Positions 37,997-49,760 of a stretch of DNA of 64,000 nucleotides are shown here, piece by piece (the stretch's first letter is position 1; every line of letters begins with the position of its first letter). The translations under genes were made by a program, and so were the position numbers. The DNA is from Rhodospirillales bacterium (GTDB lineage: Bacteria > Pseudomonadota > Alphaproteobacteria > CACIAM-22H2): positions 52,291-116,290 of the forward strand of contig JAEUKX010000045.1 of NCBI GenBank assembly GCA_016794025.1. The letters run 5' to 3'. Under the pieces are notes generated by a model, which was given only the letters and a program-made list of their open reading frames with translations, was not told the DNA's origin and ran no database searches.

Positions 37997-39441
37997 CCGG
38001 CGAAAAGCGATGCCGCCGCCGCTCCTGCAGCGCTGACAAGCGGCGCCGGCCACACGAAGAACAGCAACGTGATGGCGCTACCCGCGGCCAGGACGACTGC
38101 CGGGCCGGTCTCAAGGCGCCTGTCGAAGCCCGCGGCAGGCGCGTCGAAATACATGACCTTGACGATGCGCAGGTAGTAGAACGCGCTCACGACCGACGCG
38201 AGCACGCCGATCACGGCCAGCGCGTAGAGCCCCGCCGACACGGCCGCCAGGAACACGTACATCTTGCCGAAAAACCCGGCGAGCGGCGGAATGCCCGCCA
38301 TCGAGAACATGGCAATGCCCAACGCCGCTGCGAGAACCGGTTGCGTGCGCGCGAGGCCCGCAAGGTCGGAGATCGTCTCGACCATCCGGCCGTCGCGCTT
38401 CATGCACAGGATGGCGGCAAAGGCAGCGAGGTTCATGGCGAGATAGATCGCCATGTAGACGAGAACGCCCAGCACGCCCGCCTCGTCGCCCGAGGCAAGG
38501 CCGACCAGCGCATAGCCGACATGGCCGATCGAGCTGTACGCCATCAGGCGCTTGATGTTGGTCTGCGCGATCGCCGCGAACGAGCCGATCGCCATCGAGG
38601 CGATGGCCAGGAACACGACGATCTGCTGCCAGTCGTGAACGAGCGGACCGAACGGACCGACCATGACGCGCGCGAGAAGGGCGATTGCCGCCATCTTGGG
38701 AGCGGCCGCAAAAAACGCCGTCACCGGCGTGGGCGCCCCCTCATAGACGTCCGGCGTCCACATGTGGAATGGCGCCGCCGATACCTTGAAGGCCAGCGCG
38801 GCCGAAACGAAGACGATGCCGAACGTCACGCCGATGGGCGTGGCGCCGGCCTGATCGATCATTGAGGCGGCGAGCACGTCGAAATTCGTCGTTCCGGCGA
38901 ACCCGTAGATGAGCGAAGCGCCATAGAGCAGCAGGCCCGAGGACAGCGCCCCCAGCACGAAATACTTGAGCCCAGCCTCGGTCGCCCGGATTGAATCCCG
39001 GCGGATCGCCGCGAGTACGTAGAGCGAAAGGCTCTGTAGCTCGAGCCCCATGTAGAGCGTGATGAGATCGTTGGCACCGACCATGATGGACATGCCAAGA
39101 GCCGCGAAGACCATCAGCACCGGATATTCGACGCGCGCGAAGCCTTCGCGCTCGTTGAACTCGATGCCCATCAGGATCGCGGCCGCCGTCGCCAGGAAGC
39201 ACAGCGTCTTGGCGAATGCGGCATAGCCGTCAACCACGAGCATGCCGGCAAACGCCGTCGCCCGGCCTTCCGCCGGGACGACGTTGAGCAGCGCCGCGAT
39301 GACCAGCGCCGCGATTGCCAGCCAAGAGAGCGTACGCACCTTATTCTCGCCGCCGAACGCCCCGACCATCAGCAGGAACAGGCCTGCGCAGGCGAGGAAG
39401 ATCTCGGGGCGGGCAAGGCCCGGAAGGAAATCGGTCGTCAT
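37993..39441 (-). CDS. nuoN: NADH-quinone oxidoreductase subunit N
   Basis: Antiporter-like proton-pumping subunit of complex I, 482 residues, about 14 membrane helices. Typical segments are [39 protein letters not shown] and [19 protein letters not shown]. The 5' end overlaps nuoM by 4 bp. It is the last nuo gene and is followed at once by birA. Confidence 0.97.
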   Translation of the reverse strand: MTTDFLPGLARPEIFLACAGLFLLMVGAFGGENKVRTLSWLAIAALVIAALLNVVPAEGRATAFAGMLVVDGYAAFAKTLCFLATAAAILMGIEFNEREGFARVEYPVLMVFAALGMSIMVGANDLITLYMGLELQSLSLYVLAAIRRDSIRATEAGLKYFVLGALSSGLLLYGASLIYGFAGTTNFDVLAASMIDQAGATPIGVTFGIVFVSAALAFKVSAAPFHMWTPDVYEGAPTPVTAFFAAAPKMAAIALLARVMVGPFGPLVHDWQQIVVFLAIASMAIGSFAAIAQTNIKRLMAYSSIGHVGYALVGLASGDEAGVLGVLVYMAIYLAMNLAAFAAILCMKRDGRMVETISDLAGLARTQPVLAAALGIAMFSMAGIPPLAGFFGKMYVFLAAVSAGLYALAVIGVLASVVSAFYYLRIVKVMYFDAPAAGFDRRLETGPAVVLAAGSAITLLFFVWPAPLVSAAGAAAASLFAG

Positions 39442-40985
39442 CGGGCGGTCTCCGGCACCTGCGCGGTCGTCGTCGAATTGGGGCGTTCGACATGAGTCTG
39501 GCTGCCCGCCCGGTCCGCCTCGTAGCGTTCGACGATCGCCTGAACCGACGGACCGATCATGTCGAGAACTGGCTTTGGCTGCACGCCCAGCCAGATCGTC
39601 GCGATGACCAACGGCGCAAAGACGATCTTCTCGCGAAGGTCGAGATCGAGCATGGTCTTGAGATCGTCACGCACCAGCTTTCCAAACACGATGCGTCGGT
39701 AGAGATAGAGCATGTAGGCCGCCCCGAGGATCACGCCTGTCGCGGCCAGAGCCGCCGCCCAGGTCGACATCTGATAGGTGCCGGCCAGCACAAGGAACTC
39801 ACCAACAAAGCCGGACGTGCCAGGCAGGCCGACCGACGCCATCGTGAACACCATGAACACGACCGCATAGGCAGGCATCCGGTGGACAAGCCCGCCATAG
39901 CGCGCGATCTCGCGCGTGTGCAGGCGGTCGTAGACGACGCCGACGCAAAGGAACAGCGCGCCCGAGACCACGCCGTGCGAGATCATCTGGAACATCGCGC
40001 CTTCGACCCCCTGCCGGGTGCCCGCGAAGATGCCCATCGTCACGAAACCCATGTGCGCGACCGACGAGTAGGCGATCAGCTTCTTCATGTCCTCCTGCAC
40101 CAGCGCGACCAGCGAGGTGTAGATGACGGCCACGATCGACATCGCGAAAACGAGCGGCGTGAAATACTCGCTCGCTTCCGGGAACATCGGAACCGAGAAG
40201 CGCACGAGCCCGTACCCGCCCATCTTCAGGAGGACGCCGGCGAGGATGACCGAGCCGGCGGTCGGCGCCTCGACGTGGGCATCGGGCAGCCAGGTATGGA
40301 CGGGCCACATCGGCACCTTCACCGCGAACGACGCGAAGAAGGCGAGCCACAGCCACATCTGCATCTGGCGCGGGAAACCGTACTCGAGCAGTTCGACGAT
40401 GTTCGTCGTCTCGGTCTGCCAGTAGATCGCGAGCATCGCGATCAGCATCAGCACCGAACCCGCGAGCGTGTAGAGGAAGAACTTGAACGCGGCGTAGACC
40501 CGCCGCTTGCCGCCCCACACGCCGATTATCAGGAACATCGGAATGAGGACCGCCTCGAAGAAGACGTAGAACAGCAGCAGGTCGAGGGCCGCAAATGTCC
40601 CGACCATGAATGTCTCGAGCACCAGGAACGCGATCATGTATTCGCGTACCCGTTCGCTCACGTGCCAGCTGGCAAGGATGCACAGCGGCGTCAGGAAGGT
40701 GGACAGCAGGATGAACGGCGCCGAGATGCCGTCCACCCCCATGTGGTAGCCGATCGAATAGCCGGGGATCCAGACAGTCCGCTCGACGAACTGGAAGCCG
40801 CCGGCGGAGCGGTCGAAGTCCGTCCACAGGACGAGCGAGATCGCGAACGTCGCCAGCGACGTCCACAGGGCTGCCCATCGCGCGTTTCGCGCGACCACGT
40901 CGGGTGTGCCGTTCAGGAACAGGATGAACGCCGCCCCGACGAGGGGCAGGAAGGTGATGATCGAAAGGATCGGCCAGTCTGTCAT
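39438..40985 (-). CDS. nuoM: NADH-quinone oxidoreductase subunit M
   Basis: Antiporter-like subunit of complex I, 515 residues. Visible are the conserved [19 protein letters not shown] (with the key membrane Glu), [20 protein letters not shown] with the conserved Lys, and [18 protein letters not shown]. The gene lies 7 bp after nuoL and overlaps nuoN. The C-terminus is a polar tail. Confidence 0.97.
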   Translation of the reverse strand: MTDWPILSIITFLPLVGAAFILFLNGTPDVVARNARWAALWTSLATFAISLVLWTDFDRSAGGFQFVERTVWIPGYSIGYHMGVDGISAPFILLSTFLTPLCILASWHVSERVREYMIAFLVLETFMVGTFAALDLLLFYVFFEAVLIPMFLIIGVWGGKRRVYAAFKFFLYTLAGSVLMLIAMLAIYWQTETTNIVELLEYGFPRQMQMWLWLAFFASFAVKVPMWPVHTWLPDAHVEAPTAGSVILAGVLLKMGGYGLVRFSVPMFPEASEYFTPLVFAMSIVAVIYTSLVALVQEDMKKLIAYSSVAHMGFVTMGIFAGTRQGVEGAMFQMISHGVVSGALFLCVGVVYDRLHTREIARYGGLVHRMPAYAVVFMVFTMASVGLPGTSGFVGEFLVLAGTYQMSTWAAALAATGVILGAAYMLYLYRRIVFGKLVRDDLKTMLDLDLREKIVFAPLVIATIWLGVQPKPVLDMIGPSVQAIVERYEADRAGSQTHVERPNSTTTAQVPETAR

Positions 40986-40992
40986 GGCACTC

Positions 40993-42951
40993 TCAATGGC
41001 CCGCGCGCAGCACGTACCAGGTGGCGAGGATCACGATGCCGACGAGCATCGCGAAGGCGTAGTGGTAGAGGTAGCCGGTCTGCAGCCAGCTCGCGCGCTG
41101 CGCCAGCCGCAGGGTGCCCGCGGCGATCGCGTCCGGACCGCCCTTGTCGATCACGAGCCCGTCACCCTTCTTCCACAGGAAGCGGCCGATGGCGAAGGAC
41201 GGCTTCACGAACAGCGCGTCGTAGAGCTCGTCGAAGTACCACTTGTTCAGCAGGAACCTGTAGAGACCCTGATTCGCCGCTGCGATCTTCGCGGGCTTGC
41301 CCGGATTGCGGATATAGAGGCCATAGGCGACACCGATGCCCGCCAGTCCGACCGCGATCAGGAGCGGCGGGATCCAGCCGGGTGCATGGTGCGCGTGCTC
41401 GATCGTGTCGTGCAGCACCTTGATCGACTCGCCCCAGAAGTGCTCGCGCCCCTCGCCCACAAAGAGATGGTTGAGCGCGAATCCCGACACGACCGCGCCA
41501 AACGCAAGCACATAGAGCGGGATCATCATCACAGCAGGCGACTCATGCGCATGGTCGACCGCATGGTGGTCGGTCGATGGCGCCTTGTGGAAGCTCATGA
41601 ACAGCAGGCGCCACGAGTAGAAAGCCGTCATCGTTGCGGCCACAAGCCCCAGCCAGAAAGCGTAGCGGCCGACGCCCGAGCCGGCGGCCCATGCGCTCTC
41701 CATGATGATGTCCTTGGAATAGAACCCGGCAAATCCGCCGATGCCGGGAATACCCATTCCCGCAAGCGCCAGCGAACCGATCCACATCATCGCGTAGGTG
41801 GCCTTGATCTTGGTGTGGACGTTGCCGCCCATCTTGCGCATGTCCTGCTCATGATGCAGCGCGTGGATGACCGATCCAGCTCCGAGGAACAGCAGCGCCT
41901 TGAAGAAAGCGTGCGTGGTGAGGTGGAACATCGCCGCCGAATAGGCGGAGACGCCCGCCGCAAAGAACATGTAGCCAAGCTGCGAGCACGTCGAATAGGC
42001 GATGACGCGCTTGATGTCGTTCTGGACGAGACCGACCGAGGCCGCGAAGATCGCCGTGGAGGCGCCGACGACCGTGACGACGGCAAGCGCCGTCGGCGCG
42101 TATTCGAACATCGGTGACAGCCGGCAGACCATGAAGACGCCGGCGGTGACCATGGTCGCCGCATGGATCAGCGCGGAAACCGGCGTGGGGCCTTCCATCG
42201 CGTCGGGCAGCCAGGTGTGAAGGAAAAGCTGCGCGGACTTTCCGCAGGCGCCGATGAACAGCAGCAGGCAGAGCGCCGTCAGCGCGTGGAATTCCCACGA
42301 CAGGAACCGCATGGTCCAATCTGCCGCCGTCGGGACGGCCGCGAAGACCTGGTCGAACTGCACCGTGCCGAAGACCGCAAAGACGCCGAAAATGCCGAGC
42401 GCAAATCCGAAGTCACCGACCCGGTTCACCAGGAACGCCTTGATCGACGCCTCGTTAGCGCTTTCCTTCTCGTACCAGAAGCCGATCAGCAGGTACGAGG
42501 CGAGACCCACGCCTTCCCAGCCGAAAAACATCTGCACGAAATTGTCGGCCGTCACGAGCATCAGCATGAAGAACGTGAACAGCGACAGGTACGACATGAA
42601 GCGCGGGATCGACTTGTCGTCGGCCATGTAGCCGATCGAATAGAGATGGACCATCGAGGAGACGATCGTCACGACGCAGACCATGTTAGCCGACAGCGCG
42701 TCGTACTTGAACGCCCAGTTCGCGGTGAACGATCCCGACGCGATCCACGTAAACAGCTCGACCGTGCGGGTCTGCCCGCCGATGCCGACCTGCGCGAAGA
42801 TGACGAGCGAGAAGATCGCGGCAAGACCCACGCATGCCGTCGTGATCACCTGCGCCAGACGGTCGCGCGTGGCGGCCGGCAACGGCGACATCAGCACGAG
42901 GCTGCCGGCAAGGAACCCCAGAAGCGGCAGGAGAACGGCGGCCGAATACAT
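40993..42951 (-). CDS. nuoL: NADH-quinone oxidoreductase subunit L
   Basis: Largest antiporter-like subunit of complex I, 652 residues, with the long C-terminal lateral helix. Conserved segments: [39 protein letters not shown] and [19 protein letters not shown] His-rich loop ([17 protein letters not shown]) lies in the C-terminal third. It follows nuoK by 15 bp. Confidence 0.97.
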   Translation of the reverse strand: MYSAAVLLPLLGFLAGSLVLMSPLPAATRDRLAQVITTACVGLAAIFSLVIFAQVGIGGQTRTVELFTWIASGSFTANWAFKYDALSANMVCVVTIVSSMVHLYSIGYMADDKSIPRFMSYLSLFTFFMLMLVTADNFVQMFFGWEGVGLASYLLIGFWYEKESANEASIKAFLVNRVGDFGFALGIFGVFAVFGTVQFDQVFAAVPTAADWTMRFLSWEFHALTALCLLLFIGACGKSAQLFLHTWLPDAMEGPTPVSALIHAATMVTAGVFMVCRLSPMFEYAPTALAVVTVVGASTAIFAASVGLVQNDIKRVIAYSTCSQLGYMFFAAGVSAYSAAMFHLTTHAFFKALLFLGAGSVIHALHHEQDMRKMGGNVHTKIKATYAMMWIGSLALAGMGIPGIGGFAGFYSKDIIMESAWAAGSGVGRYAFWLGLVAATMTAFYSWRLLFMSFHKAPSTDHHAVDHAHESPAVMMIPLYVLAFGAVVSGFALNHLFVGEGREHFWGESIKVLHDTIEHAHHAPGWIPPLLIAVGLAGIGVAYGLYIRNPGKPAKIAAANQGLYRFLLNKWYFDELYDALFVKPSFAIGRFLWKKGDGLVIDKGGPDAIAAGTLRLAQRASWLQTGYLYHYAFAMLVGIVILATWYVLRAGH

Positions 42952-42966
42952 CCCAGCGAACTCCCC

Positions 42967-43275
42967 TCAGCCCTTCATCATGTTGATGTCTTCAACCGCG
43001 ATCGTACCGCGGTTGCGGAAATACACGACCAGGATCGCAAGCCCGATGGCGGCTTCCGCGGCCGCGACAGTCAGGATCAGCAGGGCGAAAACCTGCCCCA
43101 CGAGGTCGCCCAGATGCGTCGAGAAAGCCACCAGGTTGACGTTGACGGCCAGCAGCATCAGCTCGACTGACATCAGGATGACGATCACGTTCTTCCGGTT
43201 CAGGAAAATGCCGAAGATCCCGAGCGTGAACAGGATCGCGGCGACGGTCAGGTAGTGGCCCAGCGTGATTTCCAT
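42967..43275 (-). CDS. nuoK: NADH-quinone oxidoreductase subunit K
   Basis: Small membrane subunit of complex I, 102 residues with three helices. The second carries the conserved Glu in [20 protein letters not shown] and the third another in [18 protein letters not shown]. The ATG shares one base with the nuoJ stop (TGATG). Confidence 0.97.
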   Translation of the reverse strand: MEITLGHYLTVAAILFTLGIFGIFLNRKNVIVILMSVELMLLAVNVNLVAFSTHLGDLVGQVFALLILTVAAAEAAIGLAILVVYFRNRGTIAVEDINMMKG

Positions 43276-43892
43276 CAGACGTCAACTCCCTGCCGCGACT
43301 TGACCGCGACCGTCTCGACGCCCTCGGCGCGCGTGCGCGCGATCTGGCGCGGAATCGACTGGCGCTTCACGCCCTCGCGCTCGCGCAGCGTGAGAACGAT
43401 CGCGCCGATCATCGCGACGAGAAGGATGAGGCCGGCAGCCTGAAAGACGAACACATACTGGTCGTAGAGGACGAGACCGAGCGCGCGCGTATTGTGGATC
43501 TGGCCGGGGTCCGGGATCGGAACGGCAATCGCCTCCGGCACCGAAGGCGAGAACGCCCAGGGCGCAAGCACGAAGACAAGTTCGGCCGCGAGGATCACGC
43601 CGACGGCGGCGCCGACCGGCAGGTACTTCGCATAGCCCGCGCGCAACGCCGCGAAATCGACATCGAGCATCATGACGACGAACAGGAACAGCACAGCGAC
43701 GGCGCCCACATAGACGACCACGAGGATCATCGCGAGGAATTCGGCCCCCATCAGCACGAAGAGGCCAGCGGCATTGAAGAAGCACAGGATCAGGAACAGG
43801 ACCGAGTGCACGGGATTGCGCGCGAAGATGACCATCACGGCGGAGGCCACCAGCACGGCGGAAAAAACGTAGAAGACGATCGCCTCGATCAT
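43275..43892 (-). CDS. nuoJ: NADH-quinone oxidoreductase subunit J
   Basis: Membrane subunit of complex I, 205 residues and five helices. The conserved third-helix segment [22 protein letters not shown] is present, preceded by [20 protein letters not shown]. The C-terminus (from about 165) is polar and extends past the usual core. It follows nuoI by 15 bp. Confidence 0.96.
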   Translation of the reverse strand: MIEAIVFYVFSAVLVASAVMVIFARNPVHSVLFLILCFFNAAGLFVLMGAEFLAMILVVVYVGAVAVLFLFVVMMLDVDFAALRAGYAKYLPVGAAVGVILAAELVFVLAPWAFSPSVPEAIAVPIPDPGQIHNTRALGLVLYDQYVFVFQAAGLILLVAMIGAIVLTLREREGVKRQSIPRQIARTRAEGVETVAVKSRQGVDV

Positions 43893-43907
43893 GGTCCTGT
43901 CCGGGTC

Positions 43908-44399
43908 TCAGCGGTACGGCGCGTCGGCGGCGAGGCTGGACGCGATTTCCGCCTCCCACCTGTCGCCGTTCGAAAGCAGCTTTGCCTTGTTGTACATGAG
44001 TTCCTCGCGCGTCTCGGTCGAGAACTCGAAATTCGGTCCCTCGACGATCGCATCGACCGGGCAGGCTTCCTGGCAGAAGCCACAGTAGATGCACTTCGTC
44101 ATGTCGATGTCGTAGCGCGTCGTACGGCGACTTCCGTCGGCGCGCGGTTCCGCCTCGATGGTGATCGCCTGCGCCGGGCACACTGCCTCGCACAGTTTGC
44201 AGGCAATGCAGCGCTCCTCGCCGCTCGCGTAGCGGCGCAACGCATGCTCGCCGCGGAATCGCGGGCTGATAGGCCCCTTCTCGTAGGGATAGTTCAGTGT
44301 GACCTTCGGCTTGAAGAAGTACTTGAGCGTGAGCGCCATGCCCGAGACGAGCTCGGACAGCAGCAGGGCGCGGGCGCTTCGGTCGAGGCTTGCGGCCAT
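43908..44399 (-). CDS. nuoI: NADH-quinone oxidoreductase subunit I
   Basis: Peripheral-arm subunit carrying two [4Fe-4S] clusters, 163 residues. Both cluster motifs are intact: [15 protein letters not shown] (about 62-76) and [15 protein letters not shown] (about 101-115). The [15 protein letters not shown] stretch before the first cluster is typical of the alphaproteobacterial and mitochondrial TYKY type. It follows nuoH by 23 bp. Confidence 0.97.
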   Translation of the reverse strand: MAASLDRSARALLLSELVSGMALTLKYFFKPKVTLNYPYEKGPISPRFRGEHALRRYASGEERCIACKLCEAVCPAQAITIEAEPRADGSRRTTRYDIDMTKCIYCGFCQEACPVDAIVEGPNFEFSTETREELMYNKAKLLSNGDRWEAEIASSLAADAPYR

Positions 44400-44422
44400 T
44401 TTCCCTTCTCCTCCCCCGCCCT

Positions 44423-45421
44423 TCAGCGCGCGATCCAGCCGGTTGCCATCAGCACACCGGCGGTCAGCACGACCCAGAGCAGCGAGAACGGCAAGAACAC
44501 CTTCCAGCCCAGTCGCATGAGCTGGTCATAGCGGTAGCGCGGCATCGTGGCACGAACCCAGAGGAAGACGAACAGGCAGGCCGCCGTCTTCAGCGCAAAC
44601 CAGACGAGGCCCGGTATCCAGTTAAACGGGGCGATGTCGAACGGCGGCAGCCACCCGCCGAGGAACAGGATGGACGTCATCCCGCTCATCAGGATCATTG
44701 CAGCGTATTCGCCCAGGAAGAACATAGCGAAGCTCATCGAGGAATACTCGACGAAGTAGCCCGCGACGATCTCGGACTCGCCTTCCGGCAGGTCGAAGGG
44801 CGAACGGTTCGTCTCGGCGAGCGCCGATACGAAGAAGATGATGAACATCGGGAAGAGCGGAATGAAGAACCAGACATTCCGCTGCGCCATCACGATGTCG
44901 GACAGGTTGAGCGAGCCCACGCACAGCAGCACCGTGATGATCACGAAGCCGATCGACACTTCGTAGGAAACCATCTGGGCCGCGGAGCGCAGGGCGCCGA
45001 GGAAGGCGTATTTCGAATTCGACGCCCAGCCCGCCATGATGATGCCGTAGACACCCAGCGAGGAGATCGCGAACAGGTAAAGGATGCCCACGTTGATGTC
45101 GGCGAGGACCATGCCGTAGCCGAACGGGATCACGGCCCAGGCCACGAGGCTGAGGAGCAACGTGAGCACGGGCGCCATCATGAACACGACGCGGTTGGCC
45201 CCGGTCGGGACGATCGTTTCCTTCGTCAGCAGCTTCAGCGCATCGGCAAACGGCTGCAGCAGCCCGAACGGGCCGACAACGTTGGGGCCCTTGCGCAGCT
45301 GGATGGCGCCGATGACCTTGCGTTCGAAGTAGGTCAGCATCGCGACCGAGACAAGTAGCGGGACGATGACCAGAAGGATCTTTCCGATCTCGATGGCGCC
45401 GGTGAGAAGGATGTTGCCCAT
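44423..45421 (-). CDS. nuoH: NADH-quinone oxidoreductase subunit H
   Basis: Membrane subunit that forms part of the quinone chamber, 332 residues, eight helices. Conserved blocks: [44 protein letters not shown] and [20 protein letters not shown]. It follows the nuoG stop by 11 bp. Confidence 0.97.
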   Translation of the reverse strand: MGNILLTGAIEIGKILLVIVPLLVSVAMLTYFERKVIGAIQLRKGPNVVGPFGLLQPFADALKLLTKETIVPTGANRVVFMMAPVLTLLLSLVAWAVIPFGYGMVLADINVGILYLFAISSLGVYGIIMAGWASNSKYAFLGALRSAAQMVSYEVSIGFVIITVLLCVGSLNLSDIVMAQRNVWFFIPLFPMFIIFFVSALAETNRSPFDLPEGESEIVAGYFVEYSSMSFAMFFLGEYAAMILMSGMTSILFLGGWLPPFDIAPFNWIPGLVWFALKTAACLFVFLWVRATMPRYRYDQLMRLGWKVFLPFSLLWVVLTAGVLMATGWIAR

Positions 45422-45432
45422 GCCCTATGCCC

Positions 45433-47496
45433 TCACCCGTGCGTCCCGGTCCGTGCCGCCGAACCCTTCACATAGGTCTCGGTGCAGGCCGCCATCGTCG
45501 CCGAAGCGCGGCTGATCGGATCGGTCATGTAGTAGTTGGAAACCGGCGAGGCGAACGCGGTCGCGTCGACCGACCCGGTCTTGCCGAATGCCGTCCACGA
45601 GCCGGGCTGCGCGCGATCGATCGTCGCGAAGGTCGTCGACATCGCCACAAGGCGTGCGCGGATCTGACCGATCGTGTCGTAGGGAAGCTTCTTGCCGGCC
45701 ACTTCCGAAAGCGCGCGCAGGATCTTCCAGTCTTCCTTTGCCTCGCCTGGCGGAAAGACTGCCAGACGGGCCTGCTGGACGCGGCCTTCCGTATTCACGT
45801 AAGTCGCGTTCTTCTCGGTATAAGCGGCACCCGGCAGCACGACATCCGCACGATGCGCGCCGCGGTCGCCATGGTGCCCCTGATAGACGACGAAGGCCCG
45901 CCCGAGGCGGTTGGTATCGATCTCGTCGGCACCCAGCAGGTAGACGAAATCGATCTCGCCCTTCGAAGCCGCGTCGAGGATGCCCATCGTGTCGCGCCCC
46001 TGCGGGCCGGGAACGAACCCAAGCTCGAGGCCGCCGACCCGAGCGGCCGCCGTGTGCAGCACGTTGAAGCCGTTCCAGCCATCCTTGACGAGACCGAGCT
46101 TGTCCGCGGCATCACGCGCAAGCGCCAGCACGGCCGCGCCATCGGACCGGGCGAGCGCGCCCTGTCCGAGGATCAGCATGGGCTTCTTGGCGTTCTTCAG
46201 GGTTTCGGCGAAGGCAAGCTTGCCGGCCGTGAGATCGGCCAGCGTGGTCGGACCGGCACCCAGATATTCGTACTTGTAGGTGAGATCGAGCTGCGGACCG
46301 ATCGCCGCGATCTTGACGCCGCCCGCGCGGAACCGCCGCCGGATACGCGCGTTGAGGACGGGGCTTTCCCAGCGCGGGTTCGTGCCGACGAGGAGGATCG
46401 CGTCGGCCTCGTCAATGCCGGCAACGGTCGAATTGAACAGCCAGCCGGCGCGCGCAGAGGTATCGATCTTCGCGCCATCCTGACGGCAGTCGAGGCTCTG
46501 CGCACCGAAGGCGCCAAGCAGGTCCTTCAGCGCGGCCATTGCCTCGCAATCCGCAAGGTCGCCGGCAATCGCCGCGATCCGGTCGGGGGCCGATGCCTTG
46601 AGCTTCGCGGCGACGGTGCCAAGCGCTTCCGCCCACGAAGCGGGCTGCAGCTTTCCGTCCTTGCGCACGTACGGCCGGTCGAGACGCTGGCGGCGCAGCC
46701 CGTCGACCGCATGGCGCGACTTGTCGCCGATCCATTCCTCGTTCGTCTCTTCATTGAGCCGCGGCAGGACGCGCAGCACCTCGCCGCCACGCGCATCGAT
46801 ACGGATGCTGGCGCCCAGCGCATCGAATACGTCGACCGATTCGGTCTTGCGCAGTTCCCACGGACGGGCGGCGAACGCGTAGGGCTTCGACGTCAGCGCG
46901 CCGACCGGGCAGAGGTCGACGACGTTGCCGGAAAGCTCGCTCGACAGCGCCTTCTCGATGTAGGTGTCGATTTCCATGTGCTCGCCGCGGAAAACCGCGC
47001 CGAGTTCCTCGGCTCCCGCCACTTCAGTCGCGAACCGCACGCAGCGCGTGCAGTGGATGCAGCGCGTCATCGTCGTCTTGACGAGGGGGCCAAGCTCCTT
47101 GTCGGGAACCGCGCGCTTGTTCTCCTTGAAGCGGCCGCGGTCCATGCCATAGGCCATGGCCTGGTCCTGCAGGTCGCATTCTCCGCCCTGATCGCAGATC
47201 GGGCAGTCGAGCGGATGGTTGATGAGCAGGAATTCCATCACGCCGTTGCGGGCCTTCTTGACCAGCGGCGTGTTCGTCTTGATGACCTGCCCCTCGGCGA
47301 TCGGCATCGCGCACGAAGCGACCGGCTTCGGGCTCTTCTCCATTTCCACGAGGCACATGCGGCAGTTGCCGGCCACCGACAGCCGCTCGTGGTAGCAGAA
47401 GCGCGGAACCTCGGCGCCGGCGATCTCGCACGCCTGCAACACTGTGATCCCGGCCGGGACCTCGATGGTTTCGCCGTCGATCGTTACCTTCGGCAT
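45433..47496 (-). CDS. nuoG: NADH-quinone oxidoreductase subunit G
   Basis: Large iron-sulfur subunit of complex I, 687 residues, mitochondrial-like length. The N-terminal 2Fe-2S motif (CYHERLSVAGNCRMC), the His/Cys N5 region (HPLDCPICDQGGECDLQD) and the N4 motif (CIHCTRC then VDLCPVGALT) are all present. The remainder resembles molybdopterin oxidoreductases without the cofactor. It lies 4 bp after the pentapeptide-repeat gene, not directly after nuoF as is usual. Confidence 0.97.
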   Translation of the reverse strand: MPKVTIDGETIEVPAGITVLQACEIAGAEVPRFCYHERLSVAGNCRMCLVEMEKSPKPVASCAMPIAEGQVIKTNTPLVKKARNGVMEFLLINHPLDCPICDQGGECDLQDQAMAYGMDRGRFKENKRAVPDKELGPLVKTTMTRCIHCTRCVRFATEVAGAEELGAVFRGEHMEIDTYIEKALSSELSGNVVDLCPVGALTSKPYAFAARPWELRKTESVDVFDALGASIRIDARGGEVLRVLPRLNEETNEEWIGDKSRHAVDGLRRQRLDRPYVRKDGKLQPASWAEALGTVAAKLKASAPDRIAAIAGDLADCEAMAALKDLLGAFGAQSLDCRQDGAKIDTSARAGWLFNSTVAGIDEADAILLVGTNPRWESPVLNARIRRRFRAGGVKIAAIGPQLDLTYKYEYLGAGPTTLADLTAGKLAFAETLKNAKKPMLILGQGALARSDGAAVLALARDAADKLGLVKDGWNGFNVLHTAAARVGGLELGFVPGPQGRDTMGILDAASKGEIDFVYLLGADEIDTNRLGRAFVVYQGHHGDRGAHRADVVLPGAAYTEKNATYVNTEGRVQQARLAVFPPGEAKEDWKILRALSEVAGKKLPYDTIGQIRARLVAMSTTFATIDRAQPGSWTAFGKTGSVDATAFASPVSNYYMTDPISRASATMAACTETYVKGSAARTGTHG

Positions 47497-47500
47497 TCGT

Positions 47501-47812
47501 CTAGCCCCGTTCCTTCGCCGCGCGATAGGCGGCCAGCATTGCTTCGACCGGCACGCCGTCGATCGTCATTCCCTCGATCCGACTGTTGTCGATCGCTGCC
47601 CCGGCGAGGTTTGCCCGCGAGATCCGCAACCCCGACAGATTCGCGTTCTTCACCCGGAGGCCGGAGATGTTGGCATCGTCGACGTCCCAGCCGGACATGT
47701 TCACGTTGTGCAGGCTCGTGCCCGAGAAGTTCACGTCGTCGAACCGCGAACCCGAAATGTCCGAGCCGCGCACGTCGAGCACCGATTTTGTCCTGTGCAG
47801 ATCCATGGCCAT
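47501..47812 (-). CDS. Pentapeptide-repeat protein encoded inside the nuo operon
   Basis: A 103-residue protein between nuoF and nuoG. From about residue 16 to 90 it is built from five-residue steps with a central Leu/Ile/Phe/Val (SRFDD, VNFSG, ANISG, ANLSG, ANLAG, SRIEG), the pattern of a right-handed quadrilateral beta-helix. It ends in a helix VEAMLAAYRAAKERG. There is no signal peptide or membrane segment. Its ATG shares one base with the nuoF stop (TGATG) and nuoG begins 4 bp after its stop, so it must be cotranscribed and probably cotranslated. I know of no complex I subunit of this type. A role in assembly or stability is inference. Confidence 0.85.
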   Translation of the reverse strand: MAMDLHRTKSVLDVRGSDISGSRFDDVNFSGTSLHNVNMSGWDVDDANISGLRVKNANLSGLRISRANLAGAAIDNSRIEGMTIDGVPVEAMLAAYRAAKERG

Positions 47813-49128
47813 CACTCCGCGGCCGCCTTGGCCTGGAGGGCCGCCTTGTAGTTCCGGATCCGCTGTTCCATCTCGGGCCTGAAATGGCGGATCAGGCCCT
47901 GAACCGGCCAGGCTGCCGCATCGCCAAGCGCGCAGATCGTGTGGCCCTCGATCTGGCGCGTCACTTCCTCGAGCATGTCGATTTCGGGCAGTTCCGCCTG
48001 ACCCTTGACCATGCGCTGCATGACGCGCCACAGCCAGCCCGTGCCCTCGCGGCAGGGCGTGCACTGGCCGCAGCTCTCGTGCATGTAGAAACGCGACAGC
48101 CGCGCGATCGCCTTGACGATGTCGGTCGACTTGTCCATCACGATGACGGCCGCCGTACCGAGACCCGAGCGCTGCTCGCGCAGCGCGTCGAAGTCCATCA
48201 GTACCGTGTCGCAGATATGCTTCGGGAGGACCGGAACCGAAGAACCGCCGGGGATGACGGCCAGCAGATTGTCCCAGCCGCCACGCACGCCGCCGCAGTG
48301 CTTCTCGATCAGCTCCTTGAGCGGGATGCTCATCGCCTCTTCCACGGTGCACGGCTTGTTGACGTGCCCCGAGATGCAGAAAAGCTTGGTCCCGACATTT
48401 TTTGGCCGGCCGAAAGACGAAAACCAGGCGGCGCCGCGGCGCAGGATCGTCGGCGCAACCGCGATCGTCTCGACGTTGTTGACCGTCGTCGGGCAGCCGT
48501 AAAGCCCCATGCCCGCCGGGAAGGGCGGCTTCAGGCGCGGCTGACCCTTCTTGCCCTCAAGGCTTTCGATGAGCGCCGTTTCCTCGCCGCAGATATAGGC
48601 GCCGGCGCCACGGTGCACATAAAGATCGAAGTCCCAGCCCGAGCCGCACGCGTTCTTGCCGATGAGACCGGCTTCGTAAGCCTGCTGGACGGCGAGTTCG
48701 AGATGCGAGGCCTCGTTGTAGAACTCCCCGCGCACGTAGATGTAGCCGGCATGCGCGCCCATCGCGACGCCCGCAAGCAGGCATCCTTCGACGAGCTTGT
48801 GCGGATCGTTGCGCAGGATCTCGCGGTCCTTGCATGTGCCGGGCTCGGACTCGTCCGCATTGACGACAAGATAGTGCGGACGCCCGTCGAGCGGCTTTCC
48901 GTCCGGCGTCGTCTTCGGCATGAACGACCACTTCATGCCGGTCGGGAAGCCCGCTCCGCCACGTCCGCGCAGGCCGGAATCCTGCATTTCCTTCACGATC
49001 CAGTCGCGGCCCTTGAGGATCAGTTCCTTCGTGCCGTCCCAGTCGCCGCGCGCGCGCGCGCCTGCAAGGCCCCAGTCGCCGTCGGCATAAAGATTCGTGA
49101 AGATGCGGTCCTTGTCCTCGAGCATCAC
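47812..49128 (-). CDS. nuoF: NADH-quinone oxidoreductase subunit F
   Basis: NADH- and FMN-binding subunit with one [4Fe-4S] cluster, 438 residues. The NADH/FMN glycine-rich stretch is [19 protein letters not shown] (about 59-77), with [19 protein letters not shown] following. The cluster motif is [15 protein letters not shown] near residue 358. It overlaps the nuoE stop by 4 bp and shares one base with the downstream pentapeptide gene. Confidence 0.98.
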   Translation of the reverse strand: MMLEDKDRIFTNLYADGDWGLAGARARGDWDGTKELILKGRDWIVKEMQDSGLRGRGGAGFPTGMKWSFMPKTTPDGKPLDGRPHYLVVNADESEPGTCKDREILRNDPHKLVEGCLLAGVAMGAHAGYIYVRGEFYNEASHLELAVQQAYEAGLIGKNACGSGWDFDLYVHRGAGAYICGEETALIESLEGKKGQPRLKPPFPAGMGLYGCPTTVNNVETIAVAPTILRRGAAWFSSFGRPKNVGTKLFCISGHVNKPCTVEEAMSIPLKELIEKHCGGVRGGWDNLLAVIPGGSSVPVLPKHICDTVLMDFDALREQRSGLGTAAVIVMDKSTDIVKAIARLSRFYMHESCGQCTPCREGTGWLWRVMQRMVKGQAELPEIDMLEEVTRQIEGHTICALGDAAAWPVQGLIRHFRPEMEQRIRNYKAALQAKAAAE

Positions 49129-49760
49129 CTGTCTCCGCCCGCCTTCGCCATGCCATGCAGCGACGTGCGGCCACCTTCTGCCATCGCGCCCTTGCGGCCC
49201 TTCATCGATCCCTTCGGCGGAGCCTGGTCCTTCGCCAGCGCGTCGATCAGCTTTTCGGTCAGCGGCCCGTCAAGATCCTCGTAGAAATCGTCGTTGACCT
49301 GGATGACCGGCGCATTGACGCAGGCACCGAGGCATTCGACCTCGCGCACGGTGAACTTTCCATCCGCCGAATGATGGAAGCTCGCATCACCCGTACCCTT
49401 GATGGCGAGCTTGCGCTCGCACGCGGCCATCACCTCGTCGGACCCGCGCAGCCAGCACGGCGTCGTCGTGCAGACCTGAAGGAACCACTTCCCCACGGGA
49501 GCGAGGTTGAACATCGTGTAGAACGTCGCGACCTCGTAGACGCGGATCGGCGCCATGTCGAGCAGGCCTGCGACATAGTCCATCGCCGCACGCGGCAGCC
49601 AGTTGTGGTGCTGCCGCTGGGCGCGGTCGAGAAGCGGGAGCACCGCGCTCGCCTGGCGGCCCGGCGGATACTTGGCGATCACCTTCTGCGCCCAGGCGAG
49701 ATTGTCGGGCGTGAAGGAGAATGTGGCCGGCTGTTCGACGTGGCCGTGTGCGCCGCTCAT
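49125..49760 (-). CDS. nuoE: NADH-quinone oxidoreductase subunit E
   Basis: Thioredoxin-like [2Fe-2S] subunit of the NADH module, 211 residues. Cluster cysteines lie in [12 protein letters not shown] and [13 protein letters not shown]. The N-terminal helical part contains [18 protein letters not shown]. The C-terminal 35 residues are a Lys/Gly-rich tail. It overlaps nuoD and nuoF by 4 bp each. Confidence 0.97.
   Translation of the reverse strand: MSGAHGHVEQPATFSFTPDNLAWAQKVIAKYPPGRQASAVLPLLDRAQRQHHNWLPRAAMDYVAGLLDMAPIRVYEVATFYTMFNLAPVGKWFLQVCTTTPCWLRGSDEVMAACERKLAIKGTGDASFHHSADGKFTVREVECLGACVNAPVIQVNDDFYEDLDGPLTEKLIDALAKDQAPPKGSMKGRKGAMAEGGRTSLHGMAKAGGDR

Noticed and set aside
45427..49284. 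A plus-strand open frame of 1285 codons antisense to nuoG, the pentapeptide gene and nuoF.
   Set aside because: Shadow frame of conserved nuo genes with the same Arg/Asp/Leu-rich composition and no domain signature.
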